From Poecilobothrus nobilitatus (Eukaryota > Arthropoda > Insecta > Diptera > Dolichopodidae), in NCBI GenBank assembly GCA_947095535.1, contig OX352773.1:259803590-259867589 (forward strand): DNA of 64,000 bases. Reading direction: 5' to 3'. A program made the translations under genes and the position numbers. Shown here piece after piece: positions 12,941 through 24,560 of this stretch. The notes below the pieces were generated by a model. That model did no database searches. It saw only the letters and a program-made list of their open reading frames with translations, and was not told the DNA's origin. Within the stretch, counting starts at the first letter, position 1. Every line of letters begins with the position of its first letter.

Positions 12941-13311
12941 AATACCTACCTTATACATTAATGTATGCGGTCGGTAATTATAGTAGCTGACAAAATAAAT
13001 AACGGTTAAATTAACTATTTAAAAAACATTTCATTGAAATAATCTTTTTTGTAACTACGTAAAAAAATTCCTTTTATTATTAAAATCTTGCGTAATAATT
13101 AATCTGACAGTTTAATAATGAGACTGCCACCTCCAAATCAAAGCAAAACAAATTATTGAAAAACTGATTTTGCAATGAACTTTAAAACTCTTCTTAATTA
13201 TTTTTTTTATTTACCTAGGTGTTTAAACATCTAAGAATTTAAAATATTTTAGAAAAAGCGTATAACTCTGATGTAACCAACTATAACAATTCGCAAAAGA
13301 TTTATAGAAAA

Positions 13312-13345
13312 CGCGAGATTTTAAGACACGAGCGAATTTCAATAC
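13312..13345 (-). repeat. Minisatellite fragment, inverted relative to 11836-11914
   Basis: Read on the minus strand it gives CTCGTGTCTTAAAATCTCGCG, two units of the minisatellite at 11836-11914. The two loci form an inverted pair about 1.4 kb apart, with the (CA)n repeat between them. Confidence 0.6.
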
Positions 13346-14424
13346 GCTCCTCTACTTTTACTGAGGAAATTCGAATTCGAGTTTTTTCCAAAAAATAAAA
13401 ACAAAAAAAAAAATCACGGGTTAATATTTTTTTTTTAAATTAAGGAAATAAAATAAAATCAAATATGATGTATCTTCAATTGATAGAATCTATAAACAAT
13501 TTAATCAGATTCTTTTTTACAGGTCAGTACTGTACACAACATGTGTTTGTATATTATGTTTCATACATGAGTATATGACCTTTAAACCTAATTTTTTTTT
13601 TTTTAAAGCGAAATTTATTTTTTTTCTCTTGTAAATTTTTCTGAGTAAAAATAAGAATAGTTTTTCAAGGTTTTCGTTTTTGGTTTGGTGTTGTTTTAAA
13701 GATTTGATTTCTATGTTTTAAAAAATAGGACCTAATTTTTTCAAAAAAAAAAAAAAAGGAAAAAAAAAAGAAAACATAAAAAATTTAACCGAGAAAAAAA
13801 CATGTGTAAAACATATATATTTTACTTATTTTATATACTTTTTAAATTTATTTATTTATATATTTTTTTTTTTTTTTGGAAAATAAGCAGGATGTTTAAT
13901 TTTCGGAGAATCTCGGTATTTTTTTTTTTTTAACATTTGCATAATAAATCGAAGTATGTATTTACGGATTTTGTTCGTACATGTAAAAGTTTCCTTATTA
14001 AAGTGTTGGATTAAAGTGTTATTGAAAATGTAAAATTTGCATAAGAGAGTATTTAGTATTTTGCATAAAGTTTTTTTCAAAATAGAATAATTAAAATAGT
14101 TTTTATATGCTTCTTCGTTGATTGATTCGTTTTGTATGGTAATTGAAAGGTATTCTTTTTTTTGTTTGGTATTTAAGACTTAAGACAACAATTTATTTGG
14201 CAAGTATATGTACCTAATAGATTTTTTTCTAAAAGTACAAAAGAATACGTACAAGGGATTTTAGGTAAAAATGTCTTACTGATTAATTCAATTTAGAAGA
14301 GTGTTAGTATATATTCTAACAAAATACTGTCTTTAATACATATTTTAAATCTATATCTAAAATATTTAATAATTTTTTTTGTTTTTTATAGATAGATATT
14401 CTTGTTCAGGATCAAATCATATAT
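13346..14424. other. AT-rich DNA without a recognisable gene
   Basis: Poly-T and poly-A runs, no supported gene. An acceptor-like ACAG|GTCAGT at 13521-13523 has a pyrimidine tract but a weak donor. Confidence 0.5.
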
Positions 14425-14835
14425 ACATCCGTTCGTTCATCCTCATGATAACTCAAAAAGTCACATGTTTAGGTGGTTGTCATGTTTTGGTATTTGATTA
14501 AGCTAGGTCTTTGAAATTTTGTAAGATTATAAAGTGTTGTGACCATAACTTCGGTGAAATTTGGTTGGTTCGGGACAAGGTATTCGAATAATTGTTCTCG
14601 TAGTTAGTTTCGACACTTAATTAAGTCAGATATCTTCAATTTTATAAAAGATGATTAAATTATATAGAAAAAACATATATTATGTTCGTGCGAGTATCCT
14701 AGAGTTGACACAGTCTAGTTTACACACTTTCTCGTATTATTATTGTACAACATTTGAAGACCTGTCCCGCTATATATTATGATAACCACCGATCAATAAC
14801 CTTCCTTAATCACAGTGTCATTTGTCAGACTATTT
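14425..14835 (+). mobile_element. Decayed interspersed repeat, family W
   Basis: It begins with a worn GTCY-like tract (CATCCGTTCGTTCATCC) followed by ATGATAACTCAAAAAG, an order also found in elements X and Z (tract, then a CACG.TAACT block). The blocks AAGCTAGGTCTTTGAAATTT and ACTTAATTAAGTCAGATAT match the minus-strand copy at 5195-5645. No coding capacity is seen. Confidence 0.55.
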
Positions 14836-15430
14836 GTAAAGTAAACTTTCATTTACAAAACTTGAACATCCTGTTGTTATTTAATTTTCGATATGAAAGT
14901 GAAATTCGGTGAAAGGAAAAATAAAAAAAAAAAAACAATGAAATAAATATGAACCAAAAGTGTTTTTAAAAGGGAACCACTTTTAAAATACTTGGTAATA
15001 AAGTAGAGGAAAAAACAAAAATAAAATTAGTAAAGAGAGATATGGGAAATTAAAATTATTAAAAGAAAATTTATATTAAAGTATAAAGTAAAATTTTTTA
15101 AATCGTTTGTATAACAAACAATATTCGAGCCGAACATTCTAAAACGTTTATAAGAGTTAAATTTTAATTATACTATAATATATTGTAGTTAGTTATAACT
15201 ATACAATTTTAATACTAATTTTGTGTGTTATATTTTAAATTTTTTGTTTTTGACATTTTTACTTTTTTGGTAGTTGCCTATGTTGTAACTGATTAATAAT
15301 AGTTGCTACAGGCTTAAATTATTACCTCATGCTGACAGTCTAACTCCGCAATTCATATTTTCCTTATCCTTGTCCTGTTCTCTTCTATCTCTGAAGCCCA
15401 GCTAATATACTGCGCTAACAGTTACAGGTT
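14836..15430. other. AT-rich DNA; less AT-rich from about 15300
   Basis: No gene recognised. The sequence from about 15300 may be part of the adjoining V repeat, but nothing at 47.6 kb aligns with it clearly. Confidence 0.45.
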
Positions 15431-15536
15431 TTATTCTATTAAATTAACTAAGCAAGGGATGAGTTTAGTCAGTAAGAGTTTGACAGGAACATTTATTTTT
15501 GGTGTCTTTGAAAGAGTGCCAGCTCCCAAGGGGGAA
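15431..15536 (+). repeat. Interspersed repeat, family V
   Basis: This aligns by eye with 47617-47702. Both contain TTTAGTCAGTAAGA preceded by a CTAAG(C/A)AAG block and followed about 30 bp later by TTGGTGT(C/T)TTTG(A/G)AAGA. The alignment is about 85 bp with mismatches, so this is a weak two-copy family. The nature of the element is unknown. Confidence 0.45.
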
Positions 15537-17644
15537 AAAAACTTTTTCTTTATTTATCTAAATTGTAAAAAAAAAATTTAACTTGAACATTTTAAATTGC
15601 CAGCCTGTGGTCTTGAACTTAAAGCAAAAGACAACAAATTTAGGCAAAAATTAACAAAAAAAGTGGAAACAAAAATAAAGTTAGAGCTAATGGGATTGTA
15701 TATGATTAAGTTTTTGAATTAAATAAAAAAATCAACAGATTGTTTAAAAATTTATAATATTATAGAAAAGGACACTAGAGAATTTAAAACTTAAAGAAAA
15801 AAAAAAAGCCATCGAATTTTCTTTTTAGATGTTTCTTAATGTAACATTTTTTATTTATGTAATGATCTTACCGCATATTAAAATCAGAAAATAGAAATAA
15901 TATGTTCATATAAAGAAGGAAATTGTTATAAGATAACTATATAGAAATGTTGCTGTTTAAAAATTAATGTGCTGTAGAAAAAAAAAGACTGTATCTCTAG
16001 AAAAAGTATTGATGCAGTGGCTTTATTACGCTACAAGATGAATCACTTATAGAATAAAGTCTAGTACAAATTTATTAAGCAGCACTGGGTATTGTATTTA
16101 ACTCCTGAATCATTTGATCAAACTTTATTTGATTTTGATGGTTTTATATTACGTAGATTATATTGTAATCATGGATTTACATTTTTCTACGTGAAATAAG
16201 GGGTGCCATAGATGTTTGCCCCTACAATGTAGAATTTTTAAGATGGGATTATGCTTATGCAAATTCAGCTTATGTAAATTCATTTGTGGAATCCGATGCC
16301 ATCACATGTGTTCTCAAAAGTTGGTAACTCTTATGTACATAATTATTACGATTTAATAAAGCTTAAGAAGAACATTACCATCTTTCTTCAAAATGTTCCT
16401 ACAAAATTTCCTTATCTGTCCTACATAATTCTAAACTTTTTTAAATATTTTAATTCTTTGGGAAAGAAATATTTCCGCATCCTTATAAATCACACTGTAC
16501 TTTTGTATCGAAGGTTCAATTGTATCAGGTTACCAATCTTCGCAAATTTCTTGACTGTAGCAATATAATTCTGGTGCATTTTTTTTTAAATAAATGTTTG
16601 TTAATTAACATTTTCATTTAGAGTCTTTAGGCATAGAATTTCATAATTTAATAAGAAGTTTAACAACAGTGGGTGCTAGTTAAAAAATTTATTACCACAA
16701 ATACATTTTTATTTTTATTAAATTTAAAATGAGATTTTTTTAAAGGTTTTTCGATTAAATGTCGAACTAAAATAAGAAGGAATAGCATTGAAGAAAATGT
16801 TATTTTTTATGTCGGAAAATTACCGTTCATTATTGTAAAAATTAATTTTCCAAATTTTATAATTTTAAAGATACTTCATATGTATGAACATTAATTGTAG
16901 ATGTGTATATGTATATTAAATCATTTTCAAAATTAAGTTTATTTATTCATATATACGATATGTTAATTTTTTCAGATTTTTTTTTTTTGTTTTATTGCAT
17001 TGATTTTTATGTTAAGCATAAAAAAAACATTTTTGTTAAATATGATTTTTAAAGCCTTCAAAATCGGTTTAACGATTTTGCTTTCAATAAATTTTTTATT
17101 GTGAAAAACGCTAAAATTTTTGTATATTGGATCTTGTCTTTTTAATACATTTTTTAAAATTGAAAAATAAATAAACAACGCATAATTTAAAAAAAAAATA
17201 TTTTTTTTTTTTTAAATTTAATCTTTAAATCTTCCAGAAATTTTAAATATTTTGTTAGGTAATCAAGGATCATATTATTATTTTCTTTTACAATATTTTT
17301 TGTCATTATTTGAGTGGTATATAAAAGTGCCAATTTTATTTTAAATATTAATAAGTTAATTTAATTGAGGTTGGAGAGTGGTGGATTTTAGAAAGGCAGA
17401 ACTTATCTTTATTATTGAAAGTTTAATAGGTATAGAAATATTGAAAAACAAAGTTAGTGTAACAAATGATTTTAGATCAAATTTAGAACAGAAAGGAAGC
17501 TGAAAAATCAAAAGTGAAAATTGAGAGCAATTAATAGACATATTGACTTTTTAGGACAGAGAAAAACGTTTTTGTAGTCTGCCATCTTGTGACTTCCTTT
17601 TATTGTGTTATTATTATTATTATTATTTTGTGAAGTACTCATGT

Positions 17645-17679
<35 letters not shown>

Positions 17680-18441
17680 TCAAGATTTCATTTAATATAT
17701 GTATATAAATTTTGAAAAATTTTTTTTTTGAAACTTTTTTTGTTTTACTTTATTTTATTATTACTGTCATTTATTATTTTATTTTTATTTTAAAATTTTT
17801 TCGCAACATTAAAATTTTCTTTTTTTTTGGTATAAAAAATAAAACAAAATAATTTTTTTGTTATTTTGAAGAAAACTCGTCATATCTTTTATTTATATAT
17901 TTTCATTTTCTTTTGTAATAAAAATATTTTGATAAAAAGTTGAAAAACTCCGTTCTTAAGTATGCAAATTATTACTTTTGTAATAAATCTGATGATGGAA
18001 TGGGTATAAAAATTGTTTGTAAAAAAAAAGAAAAAAAAATTTTTTTTTCGTTTTAAATTTTTCTTTTTTATTTTTCAAAGTCAAAAACAAGCCAAAAAAA
18101 AAAATTTGTTTTGTTTTATTTAATATTCTGTTGTTAAAACAAAATCTGTTTTTTTTTCAAAATTTGTGTATATAGAAACAGTTTTTTCGATAAACTTGTC
18201 AAAAATATTCAGTATAAAAATTAAAATATATAATATATAAATATTTAAATTTTTAAATTTAAGTCTATTTTAATATTATTTTAAAATGATACAATGTACA
18301 TATTTCCATAATTGGTCTTTACCACAAAACTTTAAGAAAAATTATTTATCTATTTTAAGATTAGAATTTTAATATTTATGCGTCATCTATTGTAAAAAAA
18401 AACAGTAAAAAAAAAGTAAAAAAATTTTTAACTTTAAATTG
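15537..18441. other. AT-rich DNA with microsatellites
   Basis: No gene supported. It holds a (TTA)n run near 17608-17632 and an (AT)n/(TATG)n run at 17644-17690. An open frame of 94 codons at 16284-16568 has no recognisable domain, and its phenylalanine/leucine/isoleucine-rich composition is what AT-rich DNA produces by chance. Confidence 0.5.
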
Positions 18442-19050
18442 TTTTAGCATATTTTTCAAAAAACAAAAAAAAAAATTTTGGAAATTGGATTATTAGTTTC
18501 ATTTTGTTAGTCCGTATGTACATCCGTCTACCTACAAAGCCAGAGAAATGAAATTTAAACCATAGATGGATTTTGTAAAAAAAAATTAATGTTGTGGAAC
18601 AACTTTTTTATGTAACTCTACACTTTCAAAACTCCAGCGTCTTAAAGTTGGAAAAAGTACTATTTTCCAATGTATGTATATGTATCAGTATCAGGTTCTG
18701 TTAAATATTTTACAAATCTAAAAACACTATACGATAGGGCGATTTTTTTAAGTTTATTAATCAATATCAGAATACATAATATAATTTTTTGCAATTTAGT
18801 ATTGAAATTTACCGTTATGTGAAAACAAAATTTTCTAAAATTTAGCTTGGAAGAACAAATCCCGGTATGTTTTTAGTTAGAACCTTGAAATATTGTGAGA
18901 AAATGGATCATTTTAAATTTGAAGCATTTTTTTTTATATCTCCCCTCTGTTTAAAAATTATTAGGCATCAAAAATTTAAACTTTTCTATTTCTAGACAAC
19001 TGCACAAATTTTTCCAAAGTAAAATGTCAAAAAATAAAGTTCCCACGTCA
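18442..19050 (-). mobile_element. HINE-like element, family Y, copy E (decayed)
   Basis: Read on the minus strand the blocks run in the same order as copies A-C. They are AATTTACCGTTATGTGAAAA (as its reverse complement, the ACATAACGGTAAATTT block), the GTTGTGGAACAAC region, a worn GTCY tract (GTCCGTATGTACATCCGTC at 18510-18528) and a terminal piece ending at AGCATAT (about 18446). The head is poorly preserved, so the 5' limit is approximate. Copies A-C lie in the opposite orientation. Confidence 0.65.
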
Positions 19051-22000
19051 AAATTTAAAATTTCAATCATTCAAATGATTTGAAATATTTTTGTTTTTTT
19101 CCAAGTGATCTCATATGTTGTGATTGACAACCGGATTTTTCTAAAATCCAGATCCGTGCAATAAAAATAAATCTATTTTATAAAATACAAATTGATAATT
19201 TTTATGGTGAGTGGATTAAAAATTTTATAAAGTTTCAAAAAAAAAAAAAAATAAAAGGGGGAATTTAAAAATAAAAGTACGTTTCGATACTGTAAAATCG
19301 AACCAATCGTAATTAAGAAATATAATATTGCCATATTGTTGAATCGATTCTTCTTATTAATATCTAAAGTTAAAAAATAATAAGTCGTTTTCCGGTATTT
19401 TTCACCTGTGTTAAAATTCGATAATCTACGCTGTTATTTTAATGTTTCTTAAAAATAAAATAAACTTTTTGTTGATAAAACATTAACTTAACTTCTCCAA
19501 ACTGACATTTTTACAGACATTTTTTTTTTTTGCATCACTTCTAATAATATTGAAATTTTTTTTAGAGTTTTTTTTTTATTGAGAAAAACCTACCACAATA
19601 CATTTAAAACCAAAATTAGTGTATGAATTGATTATTAGTATTAGTATGAGTGATAGAAACCTTAAAAAAGAATAAAAATTTTTTTTTGATACATAAACAT
19701 AAAATTTTTAAAATGGATGTAAAAATATTGTAATATTTATATTTGTTTAGAATTTAAATAAAAACAATATAATAACAAAAAAAAAAAAATAAAACAAAAA
19801 AAGAAAAAGAAAAAGGATATAAATTTTTTTTTTTTATATTTTATATATAATAAAAAATATTAAGCATGTGGTTTTTATAAAATCATAACACGTTCTATAT
19901 TTTATGCCTTTTCAAGCTCATCAAAAGAAGGCATACTCTTTGAATAAATATATGTCCAATATATTTTGCTAAGGTTTTTATTTAAAAAAAAAAAACAAAA
20001 AAAAAAATGTGAATAGAATAAAAAGGATTTTTTATTTAAAAAGGAATTTAATTCATGCTGATTTCGTTTAAAATTCGGAGTATATTTACTATTATTTAAT
20101 ATAATATTTATAATATTAAATAATAAAAAAAGGACTAATTATAATAGGGTTGGTAGTTTTTTTTTCAGAACAAATTTTATTTTTTTTTATATAACGTAAG
20201 AAATTGTCGATTCAAATGAGAATAAAAAAACTAAAGTATATGCTTATGAGTAGCATGCAATTTAAAGTGCAGACAGCGTATAACGAAAAAAGCAGGATCA
20301 AAAATTTTATAAAGAAAAAAAAACTGAATATTTATATAGTCAAAACATTTGAAAGTATTGTGTATTAACGGCAATGAAATTGCATCAAATATAACTACCC
20401 CCAACTTATATTAATTATTTGTTTAAAACTTTGCGAAACTTAACTCTAACAAAACGTTGCGGTGTCCTATTTTGGTATAGATTGAATTAAGTATAAATGC
20501 ATTAACTTATACATAAAGTACAAGAAAATAGGTAGAAGCTTTTAGAAGATTTAAAAAGGAAATAAAGTTGAATGGGCCTTATTTTCGTTTTCCAAATTTT
20601 CACTTTTGCTCTAATTATGACACAAATTTCTGGAATTAGGAGAGATTTTATATAGTTGGTTAAAAATATGTTTATAATAAAAATTCAATTCGACTTTATT
20701 TCCTTTCTAAATAAGGCTGAATTTGATAAATTCAAGATTTCTGCATCGAAAAGGAAATAAAACTGATTCGGCTTTATTGTTTGGGGCATTATTTCTATTC
20801 ACCGTCAATATGTAAACCAAAATTATGTGTCTTTAACCTGCTTTTGACTTAATAAGAACACCTTTTCAATGCAGTGCCCAAATTTGGCATCACTGCTAAA
20901 TGGGCTAATTCAAACAAAATTATTAGTAGATAAGAATCACTTCAATTATCATAAAACACAATAAGGCTTTATAACAGATTGAATGAATCTTGTTTACTTG
21001 ACATTTAAACAGGTGCCATGATAAAGCAGGATGCAGAGCTGAAACATTATAAAAAGAATATTTAAGTGGAAATAAGTGATAAAACTCTCTGGCTTCGGGC
21101 TTCTGAAAAGTTGAAATTGAAAACAAAACCAAATATTTGCAAATAGATCATTCATCATAATTGTAGTTATGTAGGCCATACTGAGGATATATAAAAATAT
21201 ACTAAGTGTTTTATTGGGAAAATTTTTGATTAAGACTTCTGGGTTGAAAAAATATAGTCAGAACTTTTAACAAGGGTTGAGTTCAGAATGAGTGAATCAA
21301 TTAGCTTTAGATAATAGCTGCTCAGGATAAATAACGATGGGTAAATTTTAATTTATTTATTTAAATGGCAAATTTTCAATTTATTATTATAAAAATAAGT
21401 ATTTGAATATGATTATCTTAAAATAATTTGTGATATAAAGATCCTTGAATAGTTTCTGATTTATAAATGTCAGATTTAATATTTTTTATATAATATTAGA
21501 TGATAAATAAATATTGCAATTTCTAAATCTGTTTTATAAACTTATCTATTTAATAATTTGCTATATTTTTAACATAATAAAATTGAAAGAAAAAAATTTC
21601 GTTTGGAATAAAAATTTTTCTATAATTCTTAAAACAAAACAAAAGAAAATTATTTTAAAATTTTTTCAGTTTTATTTTTTTTTACTTTTTCAACCTTTTT
21701 TATCAAATGAAAAATAAATGAAAATGAAGCTGTTTCAACTAATCAACTGAGAAAGATAAAAAACAATGTGACAGAAAAAAATTACGAATTTTATTTTGTT
21801 TAATTTTTTTTTTTTTATTTTTTTTATTTTTTTTTTTAATGGGGAAAAACTTAAAAGGCAATAAATTGAATTGAAAAATTATAAAACATTATTTTGTTGA
21901 ATTAATCTTTGTTTGAAGAAACTGAATATAAATTACAAATAATTTAGTCTTCTTTATTTTAAGTACATGTATTTTAAGTTCATAAGGTAATTAGAAGACT

Positions 22001-22545
22001 TTTCATGTTCTTTTTTCTGTCATAGCTTTAAATACTAAGGAACTCGATTCATTTTTAAAATGGCAACATTGAGAAAACGATTAATCTTTGTATACTTATC
22101 CAATCAATTCGGTTTTCTCGCGTATCCTACAAAATATCACCAGAATTTCAGTTCTCTTGCCTCACGATTTTAGGTTCATTTTTAGATTATTGTTCTAAAA
22201 TTTCTTAAATAACTAATGACAAATTGTTTTCAAGTTTAAAGCTTTCCTTTGTGACTATTTATTATTTATTTATAAAACTTTATTGTTTACTTTCTGTCTA
22301 TAAACACGATAAAACGAAAATGTTATACAGCTTATTTATAAGTGCAATAATTGACATATTTATTCTTCAACAAAAACAGAAGTATCCTTATTAAAGTTTA
22401 TGGCAGAATTTTCAATCGAGAGTGAAATTTTCATATATTAAGAAAACGTTCAATCATTTTTTTTTGACCTAAGACAATAAAACTTTGAACTTTAGGCTGG
22501 AAACTGGAGATTGGAAACTGAAGCCTTAAGAAGTTAAAGACTTAA
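19051..22545. other. AT-rich DNA without a recognised gene
   Basis: Mostly homopolymer-rich sequence. A short AAAAGGAAATAAAG motif occurs three times between 20554 and 20790, one copy inverted. The only coding-like patch is listed separately (21000-21190). Confidence 0.5.
21000..21190 (+). pseudogene. Weak coding-like patch
   Basis: One plus-strand frame reads IKQDAELKHYKKNI, stop, VEISDKTLWLRASEKLKLK, then one more stop before HHNCSYVGHTEDI. It is less AT-rich than its surroundings and has a few features (WLRAS, then a Cys/His stretch) that loosely recall the tail of a LINE-type polymerase. Two short minus-strand frames overlap the same bases and look like antisense shadows. Chance is a real possibility. 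Confidence 0.2.
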
Positions 22546-22579
22546 TTGTTTTTCTTTTTTGTACAAATACTAGGTGAGT
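22546..22579 (+). promoter_or_regulatory. Candidate recursive (ratchet) splice site, moderate
   Basis: A pyrimidine tract (TTTTTCTTTTTT) is followed by GTACAAATACTAG and directly by GTGAGT. An acceptor AG abuts a donor GT at 22573/22574 with no exon between. In fly long introns, ratchet points have this juxtaposition (pyrimidine tract, AG, then GTRAGT). Here the tract sits about 12 nt upstream of the AG, which is acceptable but not ideal. Confidence 0.35.
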
Positions 22580-23854
22580 TCGCTAACAGTAATTTAATAT
22601 CAATTCGAGAATCGAAAATGTTTTTTATGACAATCGAAAATTAGTTGGGATTTTTTATTACGTTAATTTTCAGTTAGTAGATATTTTCTATCTGTTTTAT
22701 TATCTCTAAATTGAAAATTTTTAAAAATAAATTAAAATAAATTATATACTATTAAATATTTTAAAAATTACACAAAATTATAAAATTTAAATTCATTATT
22801 AAAGAATAAAAGATTAAAAAACTTTTACTTTCTTAAGAAAATGCCGACAAATGATCTTGGTTGTTACCAAAAAAAAAAAAAAACTTTTATATTTAACAAA
22901 TTGTTTAAATTAATTTTAAAACTTTATTTAATTAATTTTTTAAATTTAAAATTTCTATTATAATAATTGAATTACGGTACAATACAGCTAATATGTAAAA
23001 TTTTGCTGGTATTTCTTGTATAGGGGTGTATACAATATTTTAAATGAAAAATTGAAAATTTCTTTATTAAGTTGAATAATGAAGTTTTTTTTAATTCTTT
23101 AAATCTATTTTAACTTAATGTTATGTTATTAACATTATAATTATTTATACGGCAAAAAAAAAAAAATGGGAAGGTCTTTTCAAAGTCAAACAATATTCTT
23201 TTTTTTGATAAAATGATATATCTAAGTATTGATAAGATCTTAGAGATCATTTTTTTTTAGTGAATGATTACTGAATTTGAATGATTACTTTTATTATATA
23301 GAACATTTCTTAAATCTGTACGCTTATAAATAAATTTCAGATTCAGAACAAAAAAAAAAAAGCCAACTTTGACACATTAAGTGGTTTCGTTTTATTCTTT
23401 TTTGGGCGAAATATTTTTGACAAAATAAAAAAGAAAATATAAAAAAAAACCTTTTAATAAGAAAAAAAAAGGATATTCCTCTTAAATTTTTTATTTTACT
23501 ATTTGAATGAAGGTTTACTCTGTATAACATTGCATAGATTTTCTAAGATAATAAAAAAAAAAAATAAATAAAATGAAAAACATACAAAATAAAATAACAT
23601 AAAAATAACACACTAAAGTTTAATTGACTACAATAAAGAAAAATATTTCCTTTATAAAATATGTTGCTTTTTATTGAATTTATTTGACAGTAAGTTTCAA
23701 AAATTACAGTTTATTTAATTTTTTTTTTTTTTTAGTTCGATTTAATAATAAAATCAATATTTCCCCTTTTGTGTGTATACTCGGAGTCTTCTCTAAAAAG
23801 AAGAAAGTTTTGAAATGAAAATTTTATTTTTCTTGGTTTTGAGGTGAAATTCGT

Positions 23855-23899
23855 TTTGAAATCCTTTTATTTTTTAATTCTTAATTTTTAGGTAAGTTT
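23855..23899 (+). promoter_or_regulatory. Candidate recursive (ratchet) splice site, strong
   Basis: A long T-rich tract ends in TTAATTTTTAG and is followed at once by GTAAGTTT; the AG/GT junction is at 23891/23892. Both halves are near the insect consensus for an acceptor and a donor. In Drosophila such zero-length exons divide very long introns into steps. If the window lies inside a long plus-strand intron this is a plausible ratchet point, but no exon is visible to anchor it. Confidence 0.45.
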
Positions 23900-24228
23900 A
23901 AAATTTCAGATTGAATATTGGATATCATATCACAGCATAATAATTGCAGTATTTTTAGGTGCATTTAACTATGAAAATAGCTAAAGCTGTGTAAATATTA
24001 TTAGAAGTAAATTTTTAATTATAGATAAAAATTCTTAATAATCTTTTTTTGTCACATTTAGTGTCTTGAAAAAAGATAAACAAAAATTTATAACTAATTA
24101 AAAGAAACACCTATTTCGGAGCAATATCTCTTTAACAATCTTAGCGATCTACCAGGTAAAAATTTTAAGAGTTCGTTTTGCAAAAAGTTCAAATTGGTTT
24201 AACAAGTGGGATAGAAAAGTTTTTATGT

Positions 24229-24294
24229 ATGGTATCACAATGGACCAAATATAGTCTAAGTGTGCCTTTTCGGCAACCACCTTAACCTAACCTA
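24229..24294 (+). mobile_element. 3' end of a dispersed retroelement
   Basis: TGGTATCACAATGGACCAAA is followed by a GTCTAAGTG block and ends in ACCTTAACCTAACCT. From memory of fly genomes, a TATCACAATGGACT...GTCTAAGTG...CCTAACCTAACC block is a common dispersed 3' end, but I cannot name the family. The terminal (CCTAA)2 resembles an insect telomere repeat but is too short and internal to be one. Confidence 0.45.
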
Positions 24295-24309
24295 CTCTAA
24301 GGTATTTTT

Positions 24310-24560
24310 GAATGATAATGCTTTCAAACAATAAGATGGCATAGAAGAATCACGAATAAGAAGTTATTATTAATTGCCAAGTTAAAATCAATAGGCGCTT
24401 AAGAAAGGAAAAATGATAGTGGTTGAAAAGCGGTCGATTAGAGTTCACATGGGAAAATGAAATGTGGGTAGGCCAAAGTTAAGATGTAAAAGATATATAC
24501 CGAAGAATATTGCAAATAACGAGAATAACTTATGCAGAAACTTCAAGAGAAAAAAAAATT
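24310..24560 (+). pseudogene. RTE-type LINE polymerase tail, decayed
   Basis: Two frames together give the hallmark C-terminal tail of RTE-like LINE polymerases. One reads KAVD, then a stop where tryptophan is usual (TGG to TAG), then SSHGK. One frame over come NVGRPKLRCKRYI and a basic tail. The family signature is a GKRRxGRPRxTWRR-like segment shortly after an aromatic/proline patch, and GRPKL at about 24470-24485 is a good match. No reverse-transcriptase core is preserved upstream, so this is a 5'-truncated or eroded remnant. It lies directly after the (CCTAA)-ending repeat at 24229-24294. Confidence 0.5.

Noticed and set aside
13505..13530. Third ratchet splice site (ACAG|GTCAGT)
   Set aside because: The acceptor is good but GTCAGT is a poor donor, so it was not called.
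24280..24294. Telomeric (CCTAA)n repeat
   Set aside because: Only about two units, internal, and part of a dispersed 3' end; flies lack TTAGG telomeres.
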